Positions 9,879-17,955 are shown, counted from the stretch's first letter. The stretch: DNA of 64,000 bases from Sphaerothrix epifaneia (GCF_042788235.1 NZ_JBHZOL010000102.1:1-64000), one strand, 5' to 3'. A program made the numbers and translations. Notes: a model not told the origin generated them from the sequence alone.

Positions 9879-10262
9879 ATGCCGCGCATTTGGCGTTTTG
9901 TTGTTCTGGTGGGTTGTATTTTAAGCTTGAGTGCCTGTAGCTTTTGGCAAGAAGGGCCAACTAAAGCTGTGGTGCAGCAGGCGATCGCGCTGCAAGCGCA
10001 GCAAATTCAGCAAGACTTGCTTCAGCAGCTTTCGCCTAAATCAACCGAGCTGCCCAAACTCAGTATTAGCGATGTCAAAATTGAGCGTCGTCGCCTCGTT
10101 TCTTTACCCTCTGCCGCTTATCAGGTCAACGGCACCTACAGCGCCAAAATAGAATTTTCTAACCGCACTCTGACAGAACGGGAAAATCTATTTGAAGTGT
10201 ATTTACAACGCCAGCCTGAGAGCGAAACCTGGCTGTTAGTTCGTCCGTCCCAGCCAGATTAA
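9879..10262 (+). CDS. Putative lipoprotein of unknown function
   Basis: The protein has 127 residues. The N-terminus is a lipoprotein signal: positive residues, a hydrophobic stretch (about 6-16) and the lipobox LSAC with the modified Cys at about 20. The rest is Gln-rich and then a predicted beta-rich domain (ISDVKIERRRLVSLPSAAYQV). I do not recognise a family. It is preceded by AAAAAGGATCT, where AAGGA could act as a ribosome binding site. Confidence 0.72.
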   Translation: MPRIWRFVVLVGCILSLSACSFWQEGPTKAVVQQAIALQAQQIQQDLLQQLSPKSTELPKLSISDVKIERRRLVSLPSAAYQVNGTYSAKIEFSNRTLTERENLFEVYLQRQPESETWLLVRPSQPD

Positions 10263-10278
10263 CCCCCTGAACTAGCTG

Positions 10279-10353
10279 GCCTGTAGGCGCAAATTTGCCC
10301 AAAGCTGAGCGCCTTGCACCCATCGCTTCTCGGCGCAACCCGCCCCTACAGGC
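10279..10353. repeat. Imperfect inverted repeat ending in CCCGCCCCTACAGGC
   Basis: GCCTGTAGG at 10279-10287 is mirrored by CCTACAGGC at 10345-10353, with GCG/CGC extending the stem after a two-base slip. It lies between the convergent lipoprotein and DAHP synthase genes. Sequences containing CCCGCCCCTACA are widely dispersed in cyanobacterial genomes, so this is probably a small repeat element doubling as a bidirectional 3' hairpin. Confidence 0.5.
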
Positions 10354-10375
10354 ATGATTGGTCTGGTTAGCAACC

Positions 10376-11236
10376 TTAAGCGATCGCCAATTCGGGCTGC
10401 TTCGTCTTCAGGCTAGGGATCCGCCGCCCCACGGCTTCAGCAATCGGTTTCAGGCTGTGAACCAGCGCCACCATTTCCTCTAGCGAAAGAGCCTGCCGCG
10501 CATCAGAAACTGATTTTTCCGGTTCGGGGTGGCACTCAATAATCAAGCCATCTGCCCCCGCTGCGATCGCGGCTTTGGCTAAATTGGGTACTAATTCGCG
10601 CAGTCCGGCAGCATGGCTAGGGTCAACAATGACAGGCAAATGGGTAATCTGTTTCAGCGCCACAACAGCGCCTAAATCCAGCACATTGCGGGTGTAGTTA
10701 TCAAAACTGCGAATACCGCGCTCACACAGCATCACGTTAGGATTGCCGTGGCTAACAACGTATTCTGCCGCCATAGCAAATTCGGCAATCGTGGCAGCTA
10801 GACCGCGCTTGAGCAAAATCGGCTTATCAACTTCGCCCAACGCCTTTAGCAGGTCAAAGTTTTGCATGTTGCGACTGCCCACCTGCAAAACATCGGCATG
10901 GGCAGCAACGGCTTCAATTTGGGCGATCGCCATTACTTCAGTTACAACTGGCTTCTGAAAACGCTGGCGAATATCGGCCAAAATTGTAAGCCCCGCATTT
11001 CCCATCCCTTGGAACGCATAGGGGGAAGTGCGGGGCTTGAAAACGCCTCCTCGAAGGGCTTGAACAGGCCCTAGTGCTAATCGAGTCGCCACCTGTTCCA
11101 TTTGAGCCAAACTTTCGACCGTACAAGGGCCGCCGATAATCAGCAGTTCCTCACCACCGACGGTGACCCCATCAGCTAGTTCAAGGCAGGTTTGGTGAGT
11201 GGCGTGAGACTTGGTAATTAGTTTTGCGTCTTTCAT
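10376..11236 (-). CDS. aroF: 3-deoxy-7-phosphoheptulonate (DAHP) synthase, type I-beta
   Basis: The enzyme condenses phosphoenolpyruvate with erythrose 4-phosphate in the first step of the shikimate pathway to Phe, Tyr and Trp. Motifs of the KDPG-type TIM barrel are intact: IGGPCTVES, KPRTSPYAFQG, QVGSRNMQNF, LLKRG, CERGIRSFDN, VDPSHAAG and ECHPEPE, covering substrate and metal ligands. It has 286 residues and lacks the N-terminal ferredoxin-like regulatory domain of the Thermotoga-type enzyme, which may reduce allosteric control. AGGA lies 5 nt before the ATG. The upstream 320 nt carry two aromatic leader peptides with alternative hairpins, so expression is probably set by transcription attenuation. 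Confidence 0.93.
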   Translation of the reverse strand: MKDAKLITKSHATHQTCLELADGVTVGGEELLIIGGPCTVESLAQMEQVATRLALGPVQALRGGVFKPRTSPYAFQGMGNAGLTILADIRQRFQKPVVTEVMAIAQIEAVAAHADVLQVGSRNMQNFDLLKALGEVDKPILLKRGLAATIAEFAMAAEYVVSHGNPNVMLCERGIRSFDNYTRNVLDLGAVVALKQITHLPVIVDPSHAAGLRELVPNLAKAAIAAGADGLIIECHPEPEKSVSDARQALSLEEMVALVHSLKPIAEAVGRRIPSLKTKQPELAIA

Positions 11237-11277
11237 AAGAATCCTAGCGGTAAGGTTGAACTGAAATAAGAGCCATT

Positions 11278-11308
11278 AAAAAACCCGAAACCTTTGCAGG
11301 CTCCGGGT
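11278..11308 (-). terminator. Attenuator 2: intrinsic terminator upstream of DAHP synthase
   Basis: On the minus strand 11308-11298 (ACCCGGAGCCT) pairs with 11293-11283 (AGGTTTCGGGT) around a GCAA loop. The stem is 11 bp, including two G-U wobbles, and is followed directly by a run of six T (11283-11278). The wobbles would be A-C mismatches in plus-strand RNA, so the hairpin is specific to minus-strand RNA. It ends 41 nt before the DAHP synthase ATG. Confidence 0.88.
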
Positions 11309-11346
11309 GAGAAAAAGTGCGCAGTAGCGACTTCACCCGGAGCCTG
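11297..11346 (-). promoter_or_regulatory. Attenuator 2: antiterminator hairpin
   Basis: A perfect 14-bp inverted repeat pairs 11346-11333 (CAGGCTCCGGGTGA) with 11310-11297 (TCACCCGGAGCCTG) around a 22-nt loop. The 3' arm contains the whole 5' arm of terminator 2, so the two structures exclude each other. The 5' arm is the last codons and the stop codon of leader peptide 2. A ribosome completing the peptide would cover it; a ribosome stalled upstream at aromatic codons would leave it free. Confidence 0.88.
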
Positions 11347-11395
11347 TCCCGGTGTAAAAAAAGCCAAAAAACCAATTTTGTGTGTGGGTAATCAT
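11333..11395 (-). CDS. Leader peptide 2, aromatic-rich (20 residues)
   Basis: A short ORF opens with MITHTQN, continues with the cluster WFFGFFY (codons TGG TTT TTT GGC TTT TTT TAC) and closes with TGTGSG and TGA. Seven of its 20 codons lie in that cluster, six of them aromatic. The stop codon falls inside the antiterminator 5' arm, as expected of an attenuation leader peptide. No clear Shine-Dalgarno sequence precedes the ATG, which is common in cyanobacteria. It begins 25 nt after the T-tract of attenuator 1. The inferred role is to sense charged tRNA-Phe, -Trp and -Tyr by ribosome stalling. Confidence 0.85.
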   Translation of the reverse strand: MITHTQNWFFGFFYTGTGSG

Positions 11396-11419
11396 GCAGG
11401 GTCTGAAGGAAACTTAGCC

Positions 11420-11451
11420 AAAACAAAAACCGCAGAGGTTGCTCTGCGGTT
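11420..11451 (-). terminator. Attenuator 1: intrinsic terminator
   Basis: On the minus strand 11451-11442 (AACCGCAGAG) pairs perfectly with 11437-11428 (CTCTGCGGTT) around the loop CAAC, followed by TTTGTTTT (11427-11420). The T-rich tract is on the 3' side only for minus-strand RNA. It lies between the two leader peptides, so transcription must pass it before reaching leader 2 and DAHP synthase. Confidence 0.87.
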
Positions 11452-11494
11452 CACGAAAAGGTATACGACGATGTGGCGTCACCCCTCGTGAACC
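11448..11494 (-). promoter_or_regulatory. Attenuator 1: antiterminator hairpin
   Basis: GGTTCACGA at 11494-11486, inside the end of leader peptide 1, pairs perfectly over 9 bp with TCGTGAACC at 11456-11448. The 3' arm takes up AACC, the base of the terminator 1 stem. That leaves only a 6-bp hairpin separated from the T-tract. The 29-nt loop can form a small inner hairpin GACG/CGTC, which would compact it. Confidence 0.82.
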
Positions 11495-11538
11495 TCCGTA
11501 AAAAACCAAAAATAAAATCGATGTGCGGCTTTAGGCAT
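11479..11538 (-). CDS. Leader peptide 1, aromatic-rich (19 residues)
   Basis: The ORF opens with MPKAAHR, continues with FYFWFF (codons TTT TAT TTT TGG TTT TTT) and closes with TEVHEG and TGA. Six consecutive aromatic codons cover Phe, Tyr and Trp. The antiterminator 5' arm starts 8 nt after the first base of the last Phe codon and ends just before the stop. A ribosome stalled early in the cluster leaves the arm free, while one at the stop covers it. The candidate transcription start lies about 20 nt upstream, giving a short 5' end. Confidence 0.86.
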   Translation of the reverse strand: MPKAAHRFYFWFFTEVHEG

Positions 11539-11565
11539 CGTTAAAAACTGTTTCTGTCTGGATTT

Positions 11566-11595
11566 AAGGTAACAGGGGTTACTCGAAAGCGTCAA
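11566..11595 (-). promoter_or_regulatory. Candidate promoter for the leader-DAHP synthase transcript
   Basis: On the minus strand TTGACG (11595-11590) is followed after 18 bp by TACCTT (11571-11566). The -35 is a good match to the sigma-70 consensus and the -10 a weak one. Transcription would start near 11559, about 20 nt before leader peptide 1, which fits an attenuator transcript. Confidence 0.45.
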
Positions 11596-11855
11596 CTGTC
11601 CATGCGGCTGATTCGGAACCTTATTACGAAAGCAAGTTCATTAAAAGAAAATATACATTTACCGAATCTTGCAAAACATCCGGAATACTCACCGGTAGGT
11701 TGAAAGAGATTTTCAGTACAAAAGCGGGTAAATTTTCAGCTTTAGTCAGCTTGACTAAATAAGACTCGCAATTTGTACAAGTTTGTTTCAGTACTTTTAC
11801 TGCAATAAACTTCAGGGGAAGAAAAACTACCGTCGCACCGATTCAGATTCGATAT
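11596..11855. promoter_or_regulatory. Divergent spacer between aroF leader and the LamG/beta-helix gene
   Basis: This A+T-rich stretch separates the minus-strand DAHP synthase leader from the plus-strand large protein gene, so it should carry the latter's promoter. I see no further convincing hairpin or ORF in it. Confidence 0.4.
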
Positions 11856-11882
11856 TTGTTCTTGCGAAGGAGTCAGCCGACT

Positions 11883-14800
11883 GTGGAAAGTTCCGTTCCC
11901 ACCTTAGAATCGTTTGCAACTTCAGCGACTTTTTCAACTTATTTACCCGAAATTGGGCTTCAGCCCGCTTCTCATCTCGTCTTTGTTGATTCAGCCATTG
12001 CCCAATACGAACAGCTAATAGCCGGGATCAGCGCCTCGGCGGAAGTCATCTTGCTCAATACTGAGCAAGCAGGCATTCACCAAATTAGTGAAGTCCTGCG
12101 CGATCGCCAAAATATTGCTAGCCTTCACCTCATTTCTCACGCTCAGGCAGGGCGTCTGGCTCTAGGCTCAACTGAGGTTGACTCAAATACCTTATTTAGC
12201 GATCGCGACCAGCTAGCGATCTGGGCTAACGCGCTGACTGACACAGCCGATATTCTACTCTATGGCTGTAACGTTGCTCAAGGGGAAACAGGGCAGGCTT
12301 TTATTCGCCAACTCAGCCAGTTGACAGGGGCGGATGTGGCCGCTTCCGACGATCTCACAGGCAATGCTGATTTAGGGGGTGACTGGGTTTTAGAAGCCCG
12401 CATCGGTGAAATCGAAGCTGCGATCGCCTTGACCCCCGAATTACAACAAAGCTACGCAGGCGTTTATGGCGACGTTTCAAGCGACGCCCTCGTTACTCAC
12501 CTTACCTTTGACGAAACGGCTGGCACCCAAGCGGCAGATATCTCACCCTACGGGACTAACAACGCTGGCAGCTTAAAAAGAGAAGCCCGCTTCAGCACAA
12601 CGCATACTGCTTTGGCGGGTGCCGTCACCCTCGACGGCATTGATGATTACGTAGAACTTGCTAACTCCAGTGACATCAATCTCGGTAGCCACGCCCAGCG
12701 CACGATTGCTACCTGGTTCAAAGTTAACGACACATCATCAGCCAGCCACAAACAAGTTATTTACGAAGAAGGGGGAGCTTCCAGGGGTCTCAATATCTAT
12801 GTTCACGCTGGCCAGCTCTATGTCGGGGGCTGGAATGAACCTGAAAGTGGCTGGGCAGGCACGTTTCTCTCTACCGACGCCATTAGGGATGATACCTGGC
12901 ATCAAGTCACATTGGTTTTAGAGGCAGAAGCCAACACGAGAAACGTTCAACCCGGTGCCTTTAGAGCCTACTTAGATGGTGTCCTCTTTGGCGAGGGCAG
13001 CGGCTCCCAGCTTTGGCAGCGCTCAGGCAACATTGGCATTGGCGCTATTAACAACGCTACTCAGTTTCATAGTGGTGACTTTAATGGCACTGCCGTTCAA
13101 AGTCTAGCGGGAGAAGTTGCCGATTTTCGCATTTATAACCGGGCCCTCAGCGCCCTAGAAGTTGAAACCTTATCTACGCTTGAAGCTACCTCATCACCGC
13201 CTCCCAACAATTTGGCTCCTCCGGCTGTAATGCACCTTGCTTTCGATGAACCTAGCGGTACCCAAGCTGCCGATACTTCCACTAGCGGCTTAAACAACCC
13301 AGGAACCTTGCGCAATGGTGCTGTATTTGTAGACACTGGCAACGCCTTAGCTGGTGCCGTTGAGTTTGATGGGGTCAATGACTACGTCTCCGTGAACGAT
13401 TCATCCGATATCAACGTAGGCACTTTTAGTCAACGTACCGTCTCACTTTGGTTTCAGGCAGACGACGTCAATGTCACCAATCGTAAGCAAGTTCTGTTTG
13501 AAGGGGGCGGTGCCACCCGAGGACTCAACGTTTATTTAGATAGCGGCCAGATCTATGTCGGCGGCTGGAATCTGCAAGAAAGCGGTTGGTCAGGAACTTA
13601 CCTTTCTACCGATGCTGTCAGTCACCAGTGGCATCATGTAGCGCTAGTTTTAGAAACGCCTGCAAGCTCCAGCGGTGTTGAATCTAACGCCTTTGTGGCT
13701 TATTTAGATGGGGTTGAGTTTGGCCGAGGTGAGGGTTCTAAACTATGGAGCCACACCGATGATATCGGCTTCGGAGCCATTAACGGAGGGACTCGCTTTC
13801 ATAGCGGTAACGCTTCTGGAACTGGCTCTCAAGCTTTTGGTGGGCGCATAGCAGATGCCCGCCTTTATAACCAAGCCTTGAGCCAAACCGAAATTGCTGA
13901 CTTAGCCAGTCTGCTTGGTTCAGCACCCATCGAAGAAACTATAGAAAATTTTGTTTTCCCAGAAGATGCAGGGGTTGTAGATGTTACGGACTATGGAGCC
14001 ATCCCCAACGACGGGCTAGACGATACAGCCGCCATTCAGCAAGCCCTAAATGAAAATACGGGTGATAGCTATATTTTCTACTTCCAAAATGGCGTTTACG
14101 ACATCAGCAACACACTCACGTTAGGGGCTTCAGAAAAGCGGAGCATTTTTCAAGGGCAAAGCGAGGCTGGAACGGTGCTGCGCTTGATGGACAGTGTTAG
14201 CCCCAGTTTTTCCGGTGCCATTCTTCAGACTGGTGGCATTAATAACACCACGGCTGATCGCTTCCGTAACGCTGTGCGCAACTTGACGCTAAATATTGGC
14301 GTTAACAAGCCCAATGCTAAAGGGTTGCAGTTTTGGGCTAACAATCAAGGCACCGTCAAAGATGTCACCATTCTCTCGGAAGACGGCCAGGGAGACATTG
14401 GTTTGGACATGGCCTTTGATGACGCAATTGGGCCACTGCTTGTACAAGGGCTGACGGTAGATGGCTTTGACTACGGTATTGTGACCCGCTGGCCGACGGC
14501 TAGCCAAACCTTTGAAGACATTACCCTGACCAACCAAAACGTTTATGGCTGGTGGAACACGTCTTCTCAGCGGGTATTTGCGCGTGATGTCAAAAGCACC
14601 AATGCTGTGACGGCTATTCTCAACAATGGCGAAGCTGGATTTGTCTTGACTGACTCGGTGCTAACGGGCATAGGAGCAGCCAACAATCTTCCTGCCATTG
14701 TTACTCAAAAGTCAATGTACATCAGCAATACAGAAACTTCTGGCTATAGCTTAGCCCTGGACAATATCGTGAGCTTTGGCCGTGGCAATCCTGATGTTTT

Positions 14801-16358
14801 GCCCGGTTACATTGAAGCCTATTCAGGCAATGGCTCTGGTGATAACCGCTCTGGAGCACCTTTTGAACTGTTTGACTCGCCCGATCGCCTGCTGAAGTTA
14901 CCTGTAGAAGACGCCCCTGTTATTCCTTGGGATACTAACTTTAGTAACTGGAGCGGGCCGCATTTGCACGTGACTGAAGTTAACGGTGTACTCAGCGGCG
15001 TCCCCAATGATTTGTTGGACGATACTGCTGCCATTCAAGCGGCGATCGACTCAGGTGCAAGCACAATTTATATTCCTCAAGGCGAATGGGCTTTAGATGG
15101 CACCCTAAACCTACGGGGCAATGTCGTCCGCTTTATCGGCACTGAAGCGCTGCTAGAAGCAGGGCCTAATGGGGTTATTCGGATTCTAGATGATACGTCT
15201 GCGCCTCTGGTGATTGAGCGATTAGAAGGATTGGGGCGTATTGAACACGCTAGCGATCGCACTTTAGTGCTTAACAACTTGCAAGGGTTTGAGTACGTAC
15301 CAGGTATTAATGCCCCTGGAGATGTATTTATCAATGACAGCGTCGGCGCTGCCTCTACCTTCCGTAATCAGCGTGTTTGGGCGCGTCAGCTCAATATCGA
15401 AGGGAATAACCAAGCTGATCCCAATATCGAGGCTAAGATCCTCAACGACAACAGCCAAGTCTGGATTTTAGGGCTTAAAACCGAAGATCCCGGTACCGTC
15501 ATTAAAACCATCAACGGCGGTTCAACTGAACTGTTAGGCACTTTTCATGCCGGAAGTGGCACCTCCAATACAAGCAATCCTCGCTTTGTTACGGTTGACG
15601 CCGCCTTTTCTGTCGCTGGGGTTTATGGCGGCAACTTTGCCCGCTGGGCTAGCGAAACCCGCAACGGCACAACCCGCACAACCAATACCTTCAACCTCGC
15701 TGACGCTTATACAGCCTATGCCTTTGGAGATGAATTGTGGGGACATTGGGCTTTTGAAGGTACCACCACTGATAGCTCTAGCTACAGTCACGATGGGGCG
15801 CTTGCAGGCGGTGCAGGGTTTTCTGGCAACGCGGCTGTCGGTGAGCAATCTCTGCGCTTAAACGGCAATGCGCAGTCTTTTGAAGTGCCCAACTTTCTTT
15901 CCCCTAGCCAGCAAATTACGCTAGCCACCTGGGTTAAAAGCGATCGCGCCACCTGGAATGCTGACAATGCCTTGATTAGCAAAGGCGATGGTTTTAGATT
16001 AGCGCCCATCGCAGACACGCAACGACTATCGTTTGGGTTTGTAGAAAGCCAGAAAGGGGGAGACTGGCGCACGGTCGAATTCGACCTGGCTAGCCTGACG
16101 AACTTTGACCTAACTAGCTGGCACCACTATGCAGCCACTTACAACTACAACACCGGGGATCTACGGCTGTATGTAGATGGCCTACTGCGCGTCAATACTC
16201 GCTTGACAGACACCCCGCAGCTAACGCAAGACTTATCCCCTTTGCAGATTGGCTACAACGCCGAGCTTGACACCTACTTTGCTGGCCAAATCGACGAGGT
16301 GCGCCTCTATGGTCGAGCTTTGAGCAGCGCCGAAATAGCAGCGTTAGCTGCCGCCTAA
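11883..16358 (+). CDS. DUF4347 / LamG / beta-helix modular protein (GH55-like)
   Basis: This is a 1491-residue modular protein. A DUF4347 domain (about 25-200, with HLVFVDSAIAQYEQL and LLYGCNVAQGETG) is followed by two tandem LamG-like jelly rolls (about 205-435 and 455-685). These share ALAGAV..DG.(D/N)DYV and SSDIN.G motifs. Next come two pectate-lyase-type beta-helix entries (TDYGAIPNDGLDDTAAIQ near 705 and GVPNDLLDDTAAIQAAI near 1045), then a third LamG domain to the end. Paired beta-helices of this kind occur in GH55 glucanases, so a cell-surface polysaccharide-binding or -cleaving role is inferred. Start: AAGGAG at 11867-11872 lies 10 nt before GTG 11883, better than the TTG at 11856. 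No classical signal peptide or RTX repeat is visible. Confidence 0.85.
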   Translation: MESSVPTLESFATSATFSTYLPEIGLQPASHLVFVDSAIAQYEQLIAGISASAEVILLNTEQAGIHQISEVLRDRQNIASLHLISHAQAGRLALGSTEVDSNTLFSDRDQLAIWANALTDTADILLYGCNVAQGETGQAFIRQLSQLTGADVAASDDLTGNADLGGDWVLEARIGEIEAAIALTPELQQSYAGVYGDVSSDALVTHLTFDETAGTQAADISPYGTNNAGSLKREARFSTTHTALAGAVTLDGIDDYVELANSSDINLGSHAQRTIATWFKVNDTSSASHKQVIYEEGGASRGLNIYVHAGQLYVGGWNEPESGWAGTFLSTDAIRDDTWHQVTLVLEAEANTRNVQPGAFRAYLDGVLFGEGSGSQLWQRSGNIGIGAINNATQFHSGDFNGTAVQSLAGEVADFRIYNRALSALEVETLSTLEATSSPPPNNLAPPAVMHLAFDEPSGTQAADTSTSGLNNPGTLRNGAVFVDTGNALAGAVEFDGVNDYVSVNDSSDINVGTFSQRTVSLWFQADDVNVTNRKQVLFEGGGATRGLNVYLDSGQIYVGGWNLQESGWSGTYLSTDAVSHQWHHVALVLETPASSSGVESNAFVAYLDGVEFGRGEGSKLWSHTDDIGFGAINGGTRFHSGNASGTGSQAFGGRIADARLYNQALSQTEIADLASLLGSAPIEETIENFVFPEDAGVVDVTDYGAIPNDGLDDTAAIQQALNENTGDSYIFYFQNGVYDISNTLTLGASEKRSIFQGQSEAGTVLRLMDSVSPSFSGAILQTGGINNTTADRFRNAVRNLTLNIGVNKPNAKGLQFWANNQGTVKDVTILSEDGQGDIGLDMAFDDAIGPLLVQGLTVDGFDYGIVTRWPTASQTFEDITLTNQNVYGWWNTSSQRVFARDVKSTNAVTAILNNGEAGFVLTDSVLTGIGAANNLPAIVTQKSMYISNTETSGYSLALDNIVSFGRGNPDVLPGYIEAYSGNGSGDNRSGAPFELFDSPDRLLKLPVEDAPVIPWDTNFSNWSGPHLHVTEVNGVLSGVPNDLLDDTAAIQAAIDSGASTIYIPQGEWALDGTLNLRGNVVRFIGTEALLEAGPNGVIRILDDTSAPLVIERLEGLGRIEHASDRTLVLNNLQGFEYVPGINAPGDVFINDSVGAASTFRNQRVWARQLNIEGNNQADPNIEAKILNDNSQVWILGLKTEDPGTVIKTINGGSTELLGTFHAGSGTSNTSNPRFVTVDAAFSVAGVYGGNFARWASETRNGTTRTTNTFNLADAYTAYAFGDELWGHWAFEGTTTDSSSYSHDGALAGGAGFSGNAAVGEQSLRLNGNAQSFEVPNFLSPSQQITLATWVKSDRATWNADNALISKGDGFRLAPIADTQRLSFGFVESQKGGDWRTVEFDLASLTNFDLTSWHHYAATYNYNTGDLRLYVDGLLRVNTRLTDTPQLTQDLSPLQIGYNAELDTYFAGQIDEVRLYGRALSSAEIAALAAA

Positions 16359-16420
16359 AGCAGGGACAGCACTCAACAGTCAGCGCAGGGTGGGGTTCAA
16401 CTTCGTCGCTGCTTAGCTGC

Positions 16421-16732
16421 TTACTGAAGCTGTAATTCAGAAAACCCCTCTAGCTGGGTCAGGCGCTGTTGCGCAGTTTCTCCTTCAATAGTAAGCTCCG
16501 GCGGATTACCTTGAACTAAAGTCGGTGGGAAGACTTTAGCTCCCTCGGCGCTGAGATCTTCTAGATAACCTTCTTGGTAAAGCTGTGCTTCTTGCGGGGT
16601 TTCGAAAGGCCCAAAATAGTAAATACAGGTGGGTTGGTCAGTAATGATTTGGAGCCACCAAGGTTGAACACTGGTTTCGGCCTCACCTGCCAATTTTGAA
16701 AAGAAGTTTTTAAGCGTATCGAGCAGCGACAT
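16421..16732 (-). CDS. DUF1816 domain protein
   Basis: This 103-residue protein carries the DUF1816 signature WWLQIITDQPTCIYYFGPF followed by EAQLYQEGYLEDLSAEGA. The domain is largely restricted to cyanobacteria, and related sequences occur near phycobilisome linkers, but its function is not established. ATG at 16732 (MSLLDTLKNFF) is preferred over an in-frame TTG nine codons upstream. The C-terminal third (PPELTIEGETAQQRLTQ) is extra to the core domain. Confidence 0.82.
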   Translation of the reverse strand: MSLLDTLKNFFSKLAGEAETSVQPWWLQIITDQPTCIYYFGPFETPQEAQLYQEGYLEDLSAEGAKVFPPTLVQGNPPELTIEGETAQQRLTQLEGFSELQLQ

Positions 16733-17097
16733 ATGATAATCCCCGGTTAGCTTCTGCAACTATTAAAGAACCAACAGTATTAAGCAGACCTCAACTTAAT
16801 GCATTATTTTCTAGAGAAAATATAAAATTTAGTGAGACCCCCGGTCTGACTCAGCGTAGCGATCGCTAAAGCGGAAGGTAGAAGGCGGAAAGATGCATGA
16901 AAGGTTTTTCATCAGCGGCTTTCAACCATTTAAGCGCTTTAGCTCTGATAGCTACAGCTATATCTGGCGTCCTTGGCTACATTGTAACGACCCCAGCGAC
17001 AGCGGTGCACAAATGGCCAACTTTAACTAAACCACCTGTGCATCCGCCTAAACTCCCTCTGGTGATAGGTTTTCGCAGGAGCAATTTGGGTATTCGC
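16733..17097. other. Spacer with no supported gene
   Basis: This 365-bp stretch includes an A+T-rich part (16790-16840) upstream of the DUF1816 gene. A plus-strand ORF starts at 16897 with a signal-like N-terminus, but it runs through the SDR gene on the other strand and is not called. No clear terminator is seen. Confidence 0.4.
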
Positions 17098-17955
17098 TCA
17101 AGCCCCTACGACGACGCCACCATTTGGGTGAAGTACCTGACCTGTGATGTAAGAAGAATCTTCAGAGGCCAAAAAGACAAAGCAGGTGGCAACCTCAACT
17201 GGCTGACCCGGACGCTGCATCGGGACTTGTTTGCCAAAACCCTCTACCCGTTCTGGTGGAAAAGCGTCGGGAATAAACGGTGTCCAAATGGGGCCAGGGG
17301 CTACACCATTGACGCGAATGCCTTTTTCTAATAAGGGTTGAGCCAGCGATCGCGTCAAAGCCAGAATAGCGCCTTTGGTTGTAGAGTAGCTCAAAAGCGA
17401 GGCGTTGCCTTTATAAGCGTTGATAGAAGTGGTGTTGATAATAGTGCTGCCTTCTTTTAGATGAGGCAAGGCAAATTTTGTAAAGTAAAAGAAAGAGAAG
17501 ACGTTGGTGCTAAAAATGCTGCCTAATCGAGCGGCGTCAATATCTTCGATTTTTTCGAGATATTGCTCAGCGGCATTGTTCACTAAGATGTCTAGCTTGC
17601 CTAATTCTTGAACCGTTTTTTCCACGGCTTCTTGGCAAAACTGCTCGTTACTGATATCACCCGGAATTAGCAAGCACTGACGGCCCAAAGCCTGAACCAG
17701 GCGCTGGGTTTCTTCGGCATCTTCGTGTTCGTCAAGGTAGACGATGGCGACATCAGCTTCTTCTTTGGCATAGAGAACCGCTACAGAACGACCAATACCG
17801 CTATCGCCGCCCGTAATGAGGGCAACTTTGCCCTTGAGCTTACCGCTACCGCGATAACTGTCGCGATCGTATTGAGGTTTGGGCGTCATTTCCGCTTCGT
17901 GGGCAGGTTTTTTATCCTGGCTTTGAGCGGGTATTTGATCAGCCGTAATTGCCAT
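17098..17955 (-). CDS. Short-chain dehydrogenase/reductase (YhdF/YghA-like)
   Basis: A cytosolic NAD(P)-dependent oxidoreductase of 285 residues. A polar N-terminal extension of about 40 residues precedes the Rossmann fold with the cofactor motif TGGDSGIGR. NNAAEQ, the catalytic Ser in TTSINAYKG and the YSTTK active site (YxxxK) follow, then VNGVAPGPIWTP and the terminal GQVLHPNGGVVVG. The N-terminal extension and TGGDSGIGR are typical of the general-stress-associated SDR subgroup. The substrate is unknown. GAGATCTC-type sequence lies just before the ATG. Confidence 0.92.
   Translation of the reverse strand: MAITADQIPAQSQDKKPAHEAEMTPKPQYDRDSYRGSGKLKGKVALITGGDSGIGRSVAVLYAKEEADVAIVYLDEHEDAEETQRLVQALGRQCLLIPGDISNEQFCQEAVEKTVQELGKLDILVNNAAEQYLEKIEDIDAARLGSIFSTNVFSFFYFTKFALPHLKEGSTIINTTSINAYKGNASLLSYSTTKGAILALTRSLAQPLLEKGIRVNGVAPGPIWTPFIPDAFPPERVEGFGKQVPMQRPGQPVEVATCFVFLASEDSSYITGQVLHPNGGVVVGA

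Noticed and set aside
11244..11426. 60-residue minus-strand ORF containing FWL and FLH stretches in the aroF leader
   Set aside because: It would start at a TTG inside the terminator 1 T-tract and runs through both arms of the second switch. The two short ORFs ending inside antiterminator arms explain the region better.
16897..17331. Plus-strand ORF with a signal-peptide-like start
   Set aside because: Its second half is antisense to the well-supported SDR gene and has no family resemblance; the first 65 codons alone have no further support.
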